Assembly (NCBI GenBank): GCA_005878685.1
Contig: VBLN01000098.1
Span: 1 to 6,146, forward strand
Length of the DNA: 6,146 bases
Direction of reading: 5' to 3'
Source: Deltaproteobacteria bacterium
Lineage (GTDB): Bacteria; Desulfobacterota; Binatia; UBA9968
The notes beneath the pieces are model-generated. The model was given only the letters and a program-made list of their open reading frames with translations. It did not search any database and was not told the DNA's origin. The first letter of the stretch is position 1. Every line of letters starts with the position of its first letter. A program made the translations under genes and the position numbers. Positions 1 to 5,027 of this stretch are shown here, one piece after another.

Positions 1-7
1 AAACTCA

Positions 8-448
8 ATGGAAGATTTTGTATTGGCTAACCTTGATAACAACGCAACCTCAGATCAAATGTTTCGAGCTTTGGCAGGGAAGCTCTCTCTAGGACTAGAT
101 GGCTATCTTCAGTCTGAGATTCTCATGCGGCCTCCTTGGGTACCAATCCGGATGAACCGTGAGGAAAGAGTCGTTTGCCGAACACGTGAGCGCTCGGAGC
201 TTCTCTTCTCCACCGGCGACAAGCGGGTTGCACGCAGCCTCTATTGGAACTATGAATGGGCACCCGTCCACGACACACGCGTTGGCCCAAGCGCCTGTAC
301 AGCAACTCTTTTCTCTAAAGAGTACTTCAGTAGCCTCGGTTTTGCCGAGACAGCGTGGCTAAAATTCTGTGGTCTGCGATTGTTCTTAGTCGCGACGAAG
401 ATTACCGGGACTTCTCGGGAAAGAGGTTCTTTGGCTCGCTGCCTTTGA
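8..448 (+). CDS. doubtful hypothetical ORF, possibly the 3' end of an upstream gene
   Basis: I do not recognise this 146-residue frame. It is open from base 2 of the window, so it could be the end of a gene that begins outside rather than one starting at the ATG at 8, which has no Shine-Dalgarno sequence in the seven bases in front of it. The first half (about residues 1-60) has a plausible globular composition, with an acidic start and MFRALAGKLSLGLDGYL. The second half is rich in Arg, Ser, Trp and Cys without a motif and reads like non-coding sequence. Base composition looks lower in GC than the genes further on. No signal peptide or clear membrane segment is seen. Opposite-strand frames overlap it but are no more convincing. 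It may equally be spurious or a decayed gene. Confidence 0.22.
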   Translation: MEDFVLANLDNNATSDQMFRALAGKLSLGLDGYLQSEILMRPPWVPIRMNREERVVCRTRERSELLFSTGDKRVARSLYWNYEWAPVHDTRVGPSACTATLFSKEYFSSLGFAETAWLKFCGLRLFLVATKITGTSRERGSLARCL

Positions 449-577
449 GAGCGGCGCAATGATCGTGGCTTTGACCGGGACTGACGGGCTCTGGCATTGC
501 TTTCTCGGCAATCTTGATGCCAGAAGCATCCGGGTCGCGTGTTGAGTCCTGAATCCGGACTATCATTTCCCAACATT
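449..577. other. gene-poor spacer upstream of the nitroreductase
   Basis: No convincing gene lies between the weak frame that ends at 448 and the nitroreductase promoter. A minus-strand frame of 70 codons (402-614) has no ribosome binding site and no recognisable motif. The spacer holds a compound inverted repeat at 491-523 and a smaller one at 546-562 (AGTCC and GGACT around a 7-base loop). Confidence 0.45.
491..523. repeat. compound inverted repeat / hairpin
   Basis: CTGGCAT (491-497) pairs perfectly with ATGCCAG (517-523), and ATTGC (496-500) pairs with GCAAT (508-512) inside it. The result is a two-step stem with a 7-base apical loop and a bulge on the 3' side. It has no following T-run, so it is not a typical Rho-independent terminator. 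It may be a structured leader, a repeat remnant or chance. Confidence 0.4.
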
Positions 578-606
578 TTGCCTTGGTAGCCAGAATCCGA
601 TATATG
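578..606 (+). promoter_or_regulatory. candidate sigma-70 promoter of the nitroreductase
   Basis: TTGCCT (578-583) and TATATG (601-606) are separated by exactly 17 bases. Transcription would begin near 613, leaving a short leader that contains the strong GGAGG ribosome binding site at 619-623 and the ATG at 629. This arrangement also argues against a TTG start at 608, which would lie at or before the transcription start. The assignment rests on pattern only. Confidence 0.38.
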
Positions 607-628
607 CTTGGCATCTACGGAGGTGCCG

Positions 629-1276
629 ATGAGTAGCGCGGGATTATTGCAGGTCATTAAGAAAAGACGGAGCGTCAGGGTTTACAAGACCGGAAAAGTC
701 ACCGACAAGCAGCTCGAGACGATCCTGGAAGCGGCCCGCTGGGCGCCGTCAGGCGCCAACACGCAGCCCTGGGAGTTCGTCGTGACCCGAGACCGCGAGA
801 AGATGAAGCGCACGCGCGAGATCTTCTACAACGAGTGGAAGCAGCGCAAGCTCGAGGACCCGGTCAACTACAAGGGACTTACCAAGTATTACGTCGGAGA
901 TGCCGCTGTCCTGGTCTTGGTCTGCGGCGATCCAAGGACGATGAAAGTTTATCTCACCACGCGCCGGCCCGGAGATCGGGAGAAGCTCTTTCAGGCGAGC
1001 GTCGCAAGCGCGGTCGAGCAGATGATGCTGGCGGCGGCGAGCATGGGGTTGGGGACGGTCTGGGTATCAGTCAGAGAAGAGATCGAGCCGGAGCTAAGAG
1101 AGCTCTTCAAAGTGCCGCAGCCCATTCGCCTGCTCTGGGTGGTGCCCATCGGCCACGCCCGCTTCTGGCCTGGGGCCAAACCGCGCAGAAAAGTGTCCGA
1201 TTTTACCCATCAAGAGTCCTACGAGCCCAAGAAACTTCGCAGCGAGTCGTTGATCCGCGCCTGGCCAAAAGGGTAA
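629..1276 (+). CDS. nitroreductase family FMN-dependent oxidoreductase
   Basis: This is a 215-residue cytoplasmic flavoprotein of the nitroreductase family, which uses FMN and NAD(P)H to reduce nitro groups, quinones or similar acceptors, normally as a homodimer. The N-terminal FMN phosphate motif RRSVRVY is at residues 13-19, the flavin loop APSGANTQPW at 39-48, and the family Gly-rich segment GLGTVW at 140-145. VVPIGHA (171-177) and a basic PRRKVSDF stretch followed by the usual aromatic C-terminal tail complete the fold. Length is typical. I chose the ATG at 629 because GGAGG (619-623) sits five bases upstream; the in-frame TTG at 608 would add seven residues outside the family start. It appears to be a single-gene unit, convergent with the broken amidohydrolase downstream. 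The substrate cannot be read from sequence; some family members have other roles such as dehalogenation or flavin destruction. Confidence 0.93.
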   Translation: MSSAGLLQVIKKRRSVRVYKTGKVTDKQLETILEAARWAPSGANTQPWEFVVTRDREKMKRTREIFYNEWKQRKLEDPVNYKGLTKYYVGDAAVLVLVCGDPRTMKVYLTTRRPGDREKLFQASVASAVEQMMLAAASMGLGTVWVSVREEIEPELRELFKVPQPIRLLWVVPIGHARFWPGAKPRRKVSDFTHQESYEPKKLRSESLIRAWPKG

Positions 1277-1289
1277 AAAGAAGGCGTGG

Positions 1290-1316
1290 GGCATCAGGCA
1301 ACAGGCATTAGCAACA
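1290..1316. repeat. short tandem repeat, 7-base unit GGCAWYA
   Basis: Four consecutive units are visible: GGCATCA, GGCAACA, GGCATTA and GCAACA (the last lacks one G). It starts 13 bases after the nitroreductase stop and ends 9 bases before a CGTGNN array. It carries no coding signal. Heptanucleotide tandem repeats are a known class of short intergenic repeat in some bacteria. Confidence 0.6.
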
Positions 1317-1325
1317 GGGAAAAGA

Positions 1326-1367
1326 CGTGATCGTGGTGGGGAGAAAAAACGTGAGCGTGCTCGTGCC
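1326..1367 (+). repeat. CGTGNN hexamer array, copy 1 (interrupted)
   Basis: CGTGAT and CGTGGT (1326-1337) are followed by a purine-rich GGGGAGAAAAAA insert (1338-1349), then CGTGAG, CGTGCT and CGTGCC (1350-1367). The 12-mer GACGTGATCGTG and the 10-mer CGTGCTCGTG recur exactly in the array at 6028-6059. It lies between the nitroreductase end and the end of the amidohydrolase tail on the other strand. Confidence 0.6.
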
Positions 1368-1377
1368 GGCTGCGCTG

Positions 1378-1611
1378 TCAACGAGCCGTAGCGTACAGGC
1401 GCTTTGGGTTTTCGCTGGCGATCTTTCGCTTCGACTCGGGCGGGATATCTTCCCGCATGAGGAACTGCTTGACGGCCGTTGCCATGTCGGTGATGCCCTC
1501 GTGGGGAAAGTCGGAGGCCCAGAGCAGGCAATGGTCTCCCAAGAGCTCAAGGTCCCTCCGCGTGGTCAGCTCCTCGCCGCATTGAAAGTAGATCTGCCCT
1601 CGGGCGATCAG
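1378..1611 (-). pseudogene. severed C-terminal tail of the amidohydrolase (after in-frame TAG)
   Basis: Reading past the TAG at 1612-1614 in the same frame gives 77 further sense codons and a TGA at 1378-1380. The translation is clearly the missing end of an amidohydrolase-2 protein: ARGQIYFQCGEEL just after the stop, WASDFPH with the metal-binding Asp (D292 in the restored protein) and the following His (H295), then KIASENPKRLYA, the family's usual ending. The intact neighbour shows FSTDYPH and DNCARLYGF at the matching places. The tail has no start codon with a ribosome binding site, so it is probably not made on its own. Restored length would be 335 residues, normal for the family. The lesion is a single nonsense codon rather than a frameshift, because the frame does not change. 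Confidence 0.85.
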
Positions 1612-2385
1612 CTATGAAGGCGGCTCCATCTCCTTCATCCGCGGCTCCATCTTGCTGATCAGATAGGGCGCCCAGCCGCAGCCGGCTTCGAGAAAAGCGA
1701 TCCGCAGATTGGGCAGCCGAGCCAGAACACCCGAGAACATGAGATTGGTGAATTGGCGCATCTGCGGCCAGACGTGGGCGAGCGTGGCCGCCTCATCTTT
1801 CCACATGAAGATATCGTTGTTGCGCAGCGAGTTTTGTGAGTGCACGGCGAGCATGCAACCGAGGCGGTGCGCTTCCTCATAGAGAGGGTGAAACTCCGGA
1901 TGACCGAGCGGTCGGGGAAGTCCGTCTGCCGGCAAGATGCCTCCGACCATGCCATAGTCCTTGACTACCCGTTGGATCTCCGCCACTGCGGCCTTGACGT
2001 CCTGGAGCGGAAGGAGCGCCATCCCTTTCAGTCTCGGTTCATGTCGGAGAAAGCGGTCGTAGAGGTAATCGTTGTAGGCGCGGGAGAGATCGACGGCGAA
2101 CTCCGCAATCCCGACCTGGCCGATGTGCATAAAGCGAGTAGGGTAGAGAACGGCGGCCTCGAGGTTGCCGCTCTCGAGCGCGGACCGCCAGTCCTCTAAT
2201 GTGGGAACCAAGAACGAGTCTTTGGGGCTTCCCAACGCTTGGCGGTGCCAGCCGTGGTGCGGCAGCAGCGGAAAATAGAGCAGGGCTTCGCGCCGCTTCC
2301 TGTAACTCTCCGGCAGATACTCAAAGACGTCGCTTTCTACTTCACGCACGTGCCCGTCGGCATCGAACATCTTCCACGCGTTCAT
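1612..2385 (-). CDS. amidohydrolase-2 family protein, truncated by in-frame amber codon
   Basis: The 257-residue product belongs to the amidohydrolase-2 (ACMSD-like) TIM-barrel family of metal-dependent hydrolases and decarboxylases. Seen here are the N-terminal metal motif FDADGHVREVE (D10, H12 at residues 7-17), the metal-ligand region LAVHSQN (H182), and the barrel strand GVLARLPNLRIAFLEAGCGW near residue 225. It stops at MEPPS, before the last strands, so the catalytic Asp region is absent; that region lies intact and in frame downstream (1378-1611). The ATG at 2385 is preceded by GGAGG (2391-2395) at five bases. It is divergent from the full-length paralogue starting at 2588, with a 202-bp shared upstream region. 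As written the protein should not form a complete active site. It is a recent pseudogene, a sequencing error, or, less likely, a readthrough product. Confidence 0.85.
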   Translation of the reverse strand: MNAWKMFDADGHVREVESDVFEYLPESYRKRREALLYFPLLPHHGWHRQALGSPKDSFLVPTLEDWRSALESGNLEAAVLYPTRFMHIGQVGIAEFAVDLSRAYNDYLYDRFLRHEPRLKGMALLPLQDVKAAVAEIQRVVKDYGMVGGILPADGLPRPLGHPEFHPLYEEAHRLGCMLAVHSQNSLRNNDIFMWKDEAATLAHVWPQMRQFTNLMFSGVLARLPNLRIAFLEAGCGWAPYLISKMEPRMKEMEPPS

Positions 2386-2412
2386 CGTCGCCTCCGAAAA
2401 TCTGCTCTCTTT

Positions 2413-2441
2413 CTTCTAGTTCGTTCGGAGAGGGAAATCAA
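2413..2441 (-). promoter_or_regulatory. candidate sigma-70 promoter of the truncated amidohydrolase
   Basis: On the minus strand TTGATT (2436-2441) and TAGAAG (2413-2418) are 17 bases apart, each matching four of six consensus positions. Transcription would start near 2406, about 20 bases before the ATG at 2385, with GGAGG in the leader. Pattern-based only. Confidence 0.33.
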
Positions 2442-2454
2442 ACCGCGACAACGC

Positions 2455-2509
2455 AACGATGAATCATGAAAGATGAAACATTCCCGCCTTTCTTTCCGTT
2501 TTCATCGTT
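2455..2509. repeat. spaced inverted repeat between the divergent amidohydrolase genes
   Basis: AACGATGAA (2455-2463) and TTCATCGTT (2501-2509) are perfect 9-base inverted arms with a 37-base loop. Inside, GATGAAA (2472-2478) is partly complementary to the GTTTTCATC at 2498-2506, and a further TTTTCATCC lies at 2514-2522. The repeated GATGAA word sits centrally between the two opposed candidate promoters, where a shared regulator could bind. It may also be an eroded intergenic repeat. Confidence 0.4.
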
Positions 2510-2537
2510 CCGCTTTTCATCCTTCGAATAGTCGCCC

Positions 2538-2567
2538 TTGCTCGAAGACCGTGCTCTTGCGTAATAT
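2538..2567 (+). promoter_or_regulatory. candidate sigma-70 promoter of the intact amidohydrolase
   Basis: TTGCTC (2538-2543) and a good -10 box TAATAT (2562-2567) have an 18-base spacer. Transcription near 2574 would give a very short leader that carries the purine-rich AGGGGGTG (2576-2583) ahead of the ATG at 2588. Pattern-based only. Confidence 0.35.
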
Positions 2568-2587
2568 GGCCACTCAGGGGGTGTCCC

Positions 2588-3706
2588 ATGGCGAAAAACG
2601 GCTTTAAAGTGATGGATTCGGACATGCATGTCGTGGAGCCGCCGGACCTCTGGCAGCGTTACATCGATCCTGAGTTCAAAGCGCGTGCGCCGATCGGGCT
2701 GACCCGTCATATTCGAGACCTGGGCGTTCAGGTCGAGGGAAGAATCCTGCCCAAGCCCGCGCCGGTCTCAACCCCAGCTTTAGCAAAACTGCGCAGAGAG
2801 ATCATCGAAGAAAAATATAGCGACGTCGTCGCGCGCAATTTCGACGGAATCTCACAGGTGCGAGCCATGGACAAAGAAGGGCTCGATGTCGCCGTCCTCT
2901 TTCCCAGCAGGGCGCTGGCTGTCTTGGCGATCGACCACATGGAGCCGGAGCTTGCGGCGGCCATCGCCCGCGCCTACAACAACTGGCTGCATGAGCTTTG
3001 CCAAGCCGCTCCCAAGCGCATGTACGGCGCCGCGCTGGTGGCCCCCCACGATGTCGCGAGCGCGGTCAGGGAAACACAGCGCACGGTAAGAGAGTTGGGC
3101 TTCAAGGGGATTCTCATGCGGCCCAACCACGTCAATGGCCGCAAGTGGAGCGATCCCTATTATGATCCGCTGTGGGACGAGTGCCAGCGCTTAGGCGCGC
3201 CTGTCGGCTTCCATGAAGCCGGCAGGGTGTTCCTGCCCCAGCCCGCGTTGGAACAGTTCATACCCACCTTCACCATGTTCAATACCTTGTCGTTTCCGAT
3301 GGCCAATATGCTCGCTTGCGCCGACATGATTTACGGCGGGGTCATGGAGCGCTTTCCAAAGCTGAGGGTCGCTTTCTTGGAAGGGAACTGTTCGTGGCTG
3401 CCGTGGCTGCTCTGGCGCATGGGGGAGTACATGGAGCTCACCGGCAAAGCGGACCATCCGGAACTCAAGCTCGAACCGATCGAATATTTTCAGCGCCAGT
3501 GCTTTGGCGCCGTCGAGTGTGATGAGATCACGGCCAAGAATCTTCCTGACTTCGGGCTGGAGGACAATATTGTCTTCTCCACGGATTACCCGCACCTGGA
3601 CGTCAAGTATCCGAAATCGGTGGAGACTTTTTTAAAACTTCCCTTCAAGGAAGAGACGAAACGGAAGTATCTGTGGGACAACTGCGCCCGGCTCTACGGC
3701 TTTTAG
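2588..3706 (+). CDS. amidohydrolase-2 family metal-dependent hydrolase/decarboxylase
   Basis: This 372-residue cytoplasmic TIM-barrel enzyme is of the amidohydrolase-2 family, whose members include ACMSD-type decarboxylases and hydrolases of ring-cleavage products. The N-terminal metal motif is MDSDMHVVEPPDLW (D12, H14, E17). GFHEAGR supplies the barrel His (H209), YGGVMERFPKLRVAFLEGN (249-267) is the signature strand, and FSTDYPH (330-336) holds the catalytic Asp D333. The ending, WDNCARLYGF, is typical. Length is normal. The segment TMFNTLSFPMAN takes the place where many relatives have another His, so metal binding may differ. The ATG follows AGGGGGTG (2576-2583). It is divergent from a related gene broken by a stop codon, and its TAG is followed at once by an inverted-repeat element. 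The family is certain; the substrate is not known. Confidence 0.93.
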   Translation: MAKNGFKVMDSDMHVVEPPDLWQRYIDPEFKARAPIGLTRHIRDLGVQVEGRILPKPAPVSTPALAKLRREIIEEKYSDVVARNFDGISQVRAMDKEGLDVAVLFPSRALAVLAIDHMEPELAAAIARAYNNWLHELCQAAPKRMYGAALVAPHDVASAVRETQRTVRELGFKGILMRPNHVNGRKWSDPYYDPLWDECQRLGAPVGFHEAGRVFLPQPALEQFIPTFTMFNTLSFPMANMLACADMIYGGVMERFPKLRVAFLEGNCSWLPWLLWRMGEYMELTGKADHPELKLEPIEYFQRQCFGAVECDEITAKNLPDFGLEDNIVFSTDYPHLDVKYPKSVETFLKLPFKEETKRKYLWDNCARLYGF

Positions 3707-3837
3707 CAGCCTGCTGAAAAAGGCCCATCTACTTCGTTTGCACTTGACCCGCTCGCTCCAACGTACCGCAAAAAGTACACGCCTCCACTCGCGGATTCTT
3801 CGCGCGCCTCGTATCTGGGACCTTTTTGATCAGGCTG
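3707..3837. repeat. 131-bp MITE-like or REP-like element with terminal inverted repeats
   Basis: The left end begins CAGCCTGCTGAAAAAGGCCC directly after the amidohydrolase stop. The right end, read on the opposite strand, begins CAGCCTGATCAAAAAGGTCC. The two match at 17 of 20 positions. The interior is GC-rich without a reading frame and contains a smaller inverted repeat, GTAC, at 3763-3766 and 3775-3778 around CGCAAAAA. No clear target-site duplication is visible. From memory, CAGCCTGCTGAAAAA-type ends occur in dispersed intergenic repeats of environmental proteobacteria-like genomes, but I cannot confirm a family. It could fold into one long hairpin and may also serve as a transcription barrier between two convergent genes. 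Confidence 0.65.
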
Positions 3838-3867
3838 GAAGAAAAGTTTTTCTAGAGCCGCCGGCTC
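3838..3867 (-). terminator. weak candidate terminator of the minus-strand binding protein
   Basis: On the minus strand the stop codon is followed at once by GAGCCGGCGGCTC (3855-3867), a perfect palindrome with one central base, and then by AGAAAAACTTTTCT, itself a small A/T hairpin. The T-run is broken and eight or so bases late, so intrinsic termination is possible but not strong. On the plus strand the same palindrome is followed by no T-run. Confidence 0.3.
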
Positions 3868-4851
3868 CTACTTCTCCCAGAGCTTTTTAAAGAAGCCCTC
3901 GCGCTCCAGCTCGGCGACCAAGCGCATGTCCATGAGGTCGTCCAACTTTAGTTGTCGCGCTTTCGGCTCCTTCTCGGCCACGCTCGCGAGGAGCGTGGCG
4001 ACTCCCTCCTTGCTCACGTAGGGAACGGCATCCAGAACCTCGCGAAACTGGTTGTAGGTATCCTCCAGGATCTCCGGCTCTTTCACTCGGGTATATTTTT
4101 GTAGCACCTTCATGCCAATCTGCCGGTTAGTTTTGAAGAGATAAATGGCCTCGGCGTAGGCGCGCACCACCCTTCGCGTGGCGTCCTCATTAGCCTTGAT
4201 GTAAGACCGGGTGGAGGCGATGGTCGTCGAAGGAAATTCAGGGCCGTCGGTTGCAAGGTTAACAAGTTCGACGAGCGAAGCCTTCTTGGCCCGGCTGTTT
4301 GTGGGCGGAGAGAGCACGCCGGCATCGATCTGGCCGGCCAGGAGCGCAGTGAGAATATTGGGAACCTCCAGCAGAGGAAGGAGAGTGTAGTCACCAGGGC
4401 TCAGTCCCGCCTTGGCGAGGACGTGGAGGGTGGCCGTATGGGTCGAAGAGCCGACGCGGGTGATGCCGATCTTCTTGCCTCTAAGATCAGATACTCTTTT
4501 GATCTCAGGCCGAGCCATCAGTGAAAAGACAAAGCGGTTCACGCCCGCGGCGACCATGACGACATCCGCCCCGCTGAGCACGGCTTGAATGGTGGTCAGC
4601 GCGTCGGCGGTCGAAAAATGGATTTCGCCTGCCAGCATCGACTGGATAGCCCTGGAGGTAGACGGGATGTGGATCAGCTCCGCTTCCAGTCCATTCTTTT
4701 TGAAGAGACCTTCCTCGTAAGTCACCCAAAGCCCGCTCATCGCGCCGCTGACCGCTCCCCAGTTCACCCGGATCTTCGTCTGGGCCCAAGAGAACGGAGA
4801 CGCAGCGATCACCATGAAAAAGATCACCGCGGACAACATTCGCGATCTCAT
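3868..4851 (-). CDS. ABC transporter periplasmic substrate-binding protein, NMT1/SsuA-like
   Basis: This 327-residue secreted binding protein is of the NMT1/THI5-like (SsuA/TauA fold) family, which delivers small organic ligands such as sulfonates, pyrimidines or aromatic acids to an ABC importer. A signal peptide is clear: MRSR, a hydrophobic core to about residue 18, then SWA with cleavage likely after A23. No lipobox Cys is seen. EEGLFKKNGLEAELI (about 46-60), LAGEIHFSTAD, then RVSDLRGKKIGITRVGS and LLAGQIDAGVLSPP are the usual order of family segments in the two lobes. The ATG at 4851 has only a weak GGAAAG upstream. It is divergent from a second, distantly similar binding protein at 5028. 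No permease or ATPase gene is adjacent, so the partner transporter is encoded elsewhere or the protein is an orphan. The ligand is unknown. Confidence 0.92.
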   Translation of the reverse strand: MRSRMLSAVIFFMVIAASPFSWAQTKIRVNWGAVSGAMSGLWVTYEEGLFKKNGLEAELIHIPSTSRAIQSMLAGEIHFSTADALTTIQAVLSGADVVMVAAGVNRFVFSLMARPEIKRVSDLRGKKIGITRVGSSTHTATLHVLAKAGLSPGDYTLLPLLEVPNILTALLAGQIDAGVLSPPTNSRAKKASLVELVNLATDGPEFPSTTIASTRSYIKANEDATRRVVRAYAEAIYLFKTNRQIGMKVLQKYTRVKEPEILEDTYNQFREVLDAVPYVSKEGVATLLASVAEKEPKARQLKLDDLMDMRLVAELEREGFFKKLWEK

Positions 4852-4884
4852 ACTTTCCGCCCGGTTCGCCTTCTTTGGGACGTA

Positions 4885-4897
4885 CTGATTCTATCAG
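4885..4897 (-). promoter_or_regulatory. candidate extended -10 promoter overlapped by a palindrome
   Basis: On the minus strand TGATAGAAT (4888-4896) is an extended -10 box with five of six matches in the hexamer; no good -35 accompanies it. Transcription would begin about 30 bases before the ATG at 4851. The box lies inside CTGAT-TCT-ATCAG (4885-4897), a 13-base palindrome that could be an operator half or core. Confidence 0.3.
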
Positions 4898-4929
4898 CTC
4901 GACTGACGCGGGAGCATATATCTGCAATG

Positions 4930-4947
4930 GCAGCTATGGCAAGCTGC
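4930..4947. repeat. small hairpin between the divergent binding-protein genes
   Basis: GCAGCT (4930-4935) and AGCTGC (4942-4947) are perfect 6-base arms around ATGGCA. There is no T-run, so it is not a terminator. It could be a regulator site in the divergent region or chance. Confidence 0.28.
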
Positions 4948-4967
4948 GGCCAGGCCGTGATAGGTTC

Positions 4968-4998
4968 CGGACGAACACGTTTCACGGACACGAGCACG
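4968..4998 (-). repeat. CGTGNN hexamer array, copy 2 (minus strand)
   Basis: Read on the minus strand: CGTGCT, CGTGTC, CGTGAAA (one extra base), CGTGTT, then CGTCCG. CGTGCTCGTG (4989-4998) is identical to a 10-mer in the arrays at 1356-1365 and 6048-6057. It lies between the two divergent binding-protein genes, 29 bases before the ATG of the second. Confidence 0.55.
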
Positions 4999-5027
4999 GA
5001 TCATGAAAATGTCCATAAGGAGCCGCG

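Noticed and set aside
250..657. 135-codon minus-strand frame across the 5' region
   Set aside because: Runs into the nitroreductase start and promoter, has no ribosome binding site, and the translation shows no motif.
835..1311. 158-codon plus-strand frame inside the nitroreductase
   Set aside because: Out-of-frame overlap with a gene that has all its family motifs; Arg/Gly/Ala-rich translation typical of a GC-rich shadow.
1612..1614. Amber codon as pyrrolysine or other programmed recoding
   Set aside because: Three other genes here end normally with TAG, the protein family is not known for recoding, and no structured element was evident after the codon. A mutation or base-call error is simpler.
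1612..1614. Frameshift as the cause of the amidohydrolase truncation
   Set aside because: The C-terminal motifs continue in exactly the same frame after the stop, so it is a nonsense codon, not an indel.
1327..1617. 96-codon plus-strand frame between the nitroreductase and the truncated amidohydrolase
   Set aside because: It is antisense to the severed amidohydrolase tail, which has strong family motifs; the start lies in the repeat array.
3191..3595. 134-codon minus-strand frame inside the intact amidohydrolase
   Set aside because: Antisense to a well-supported enzyme and without a recognisable domain.
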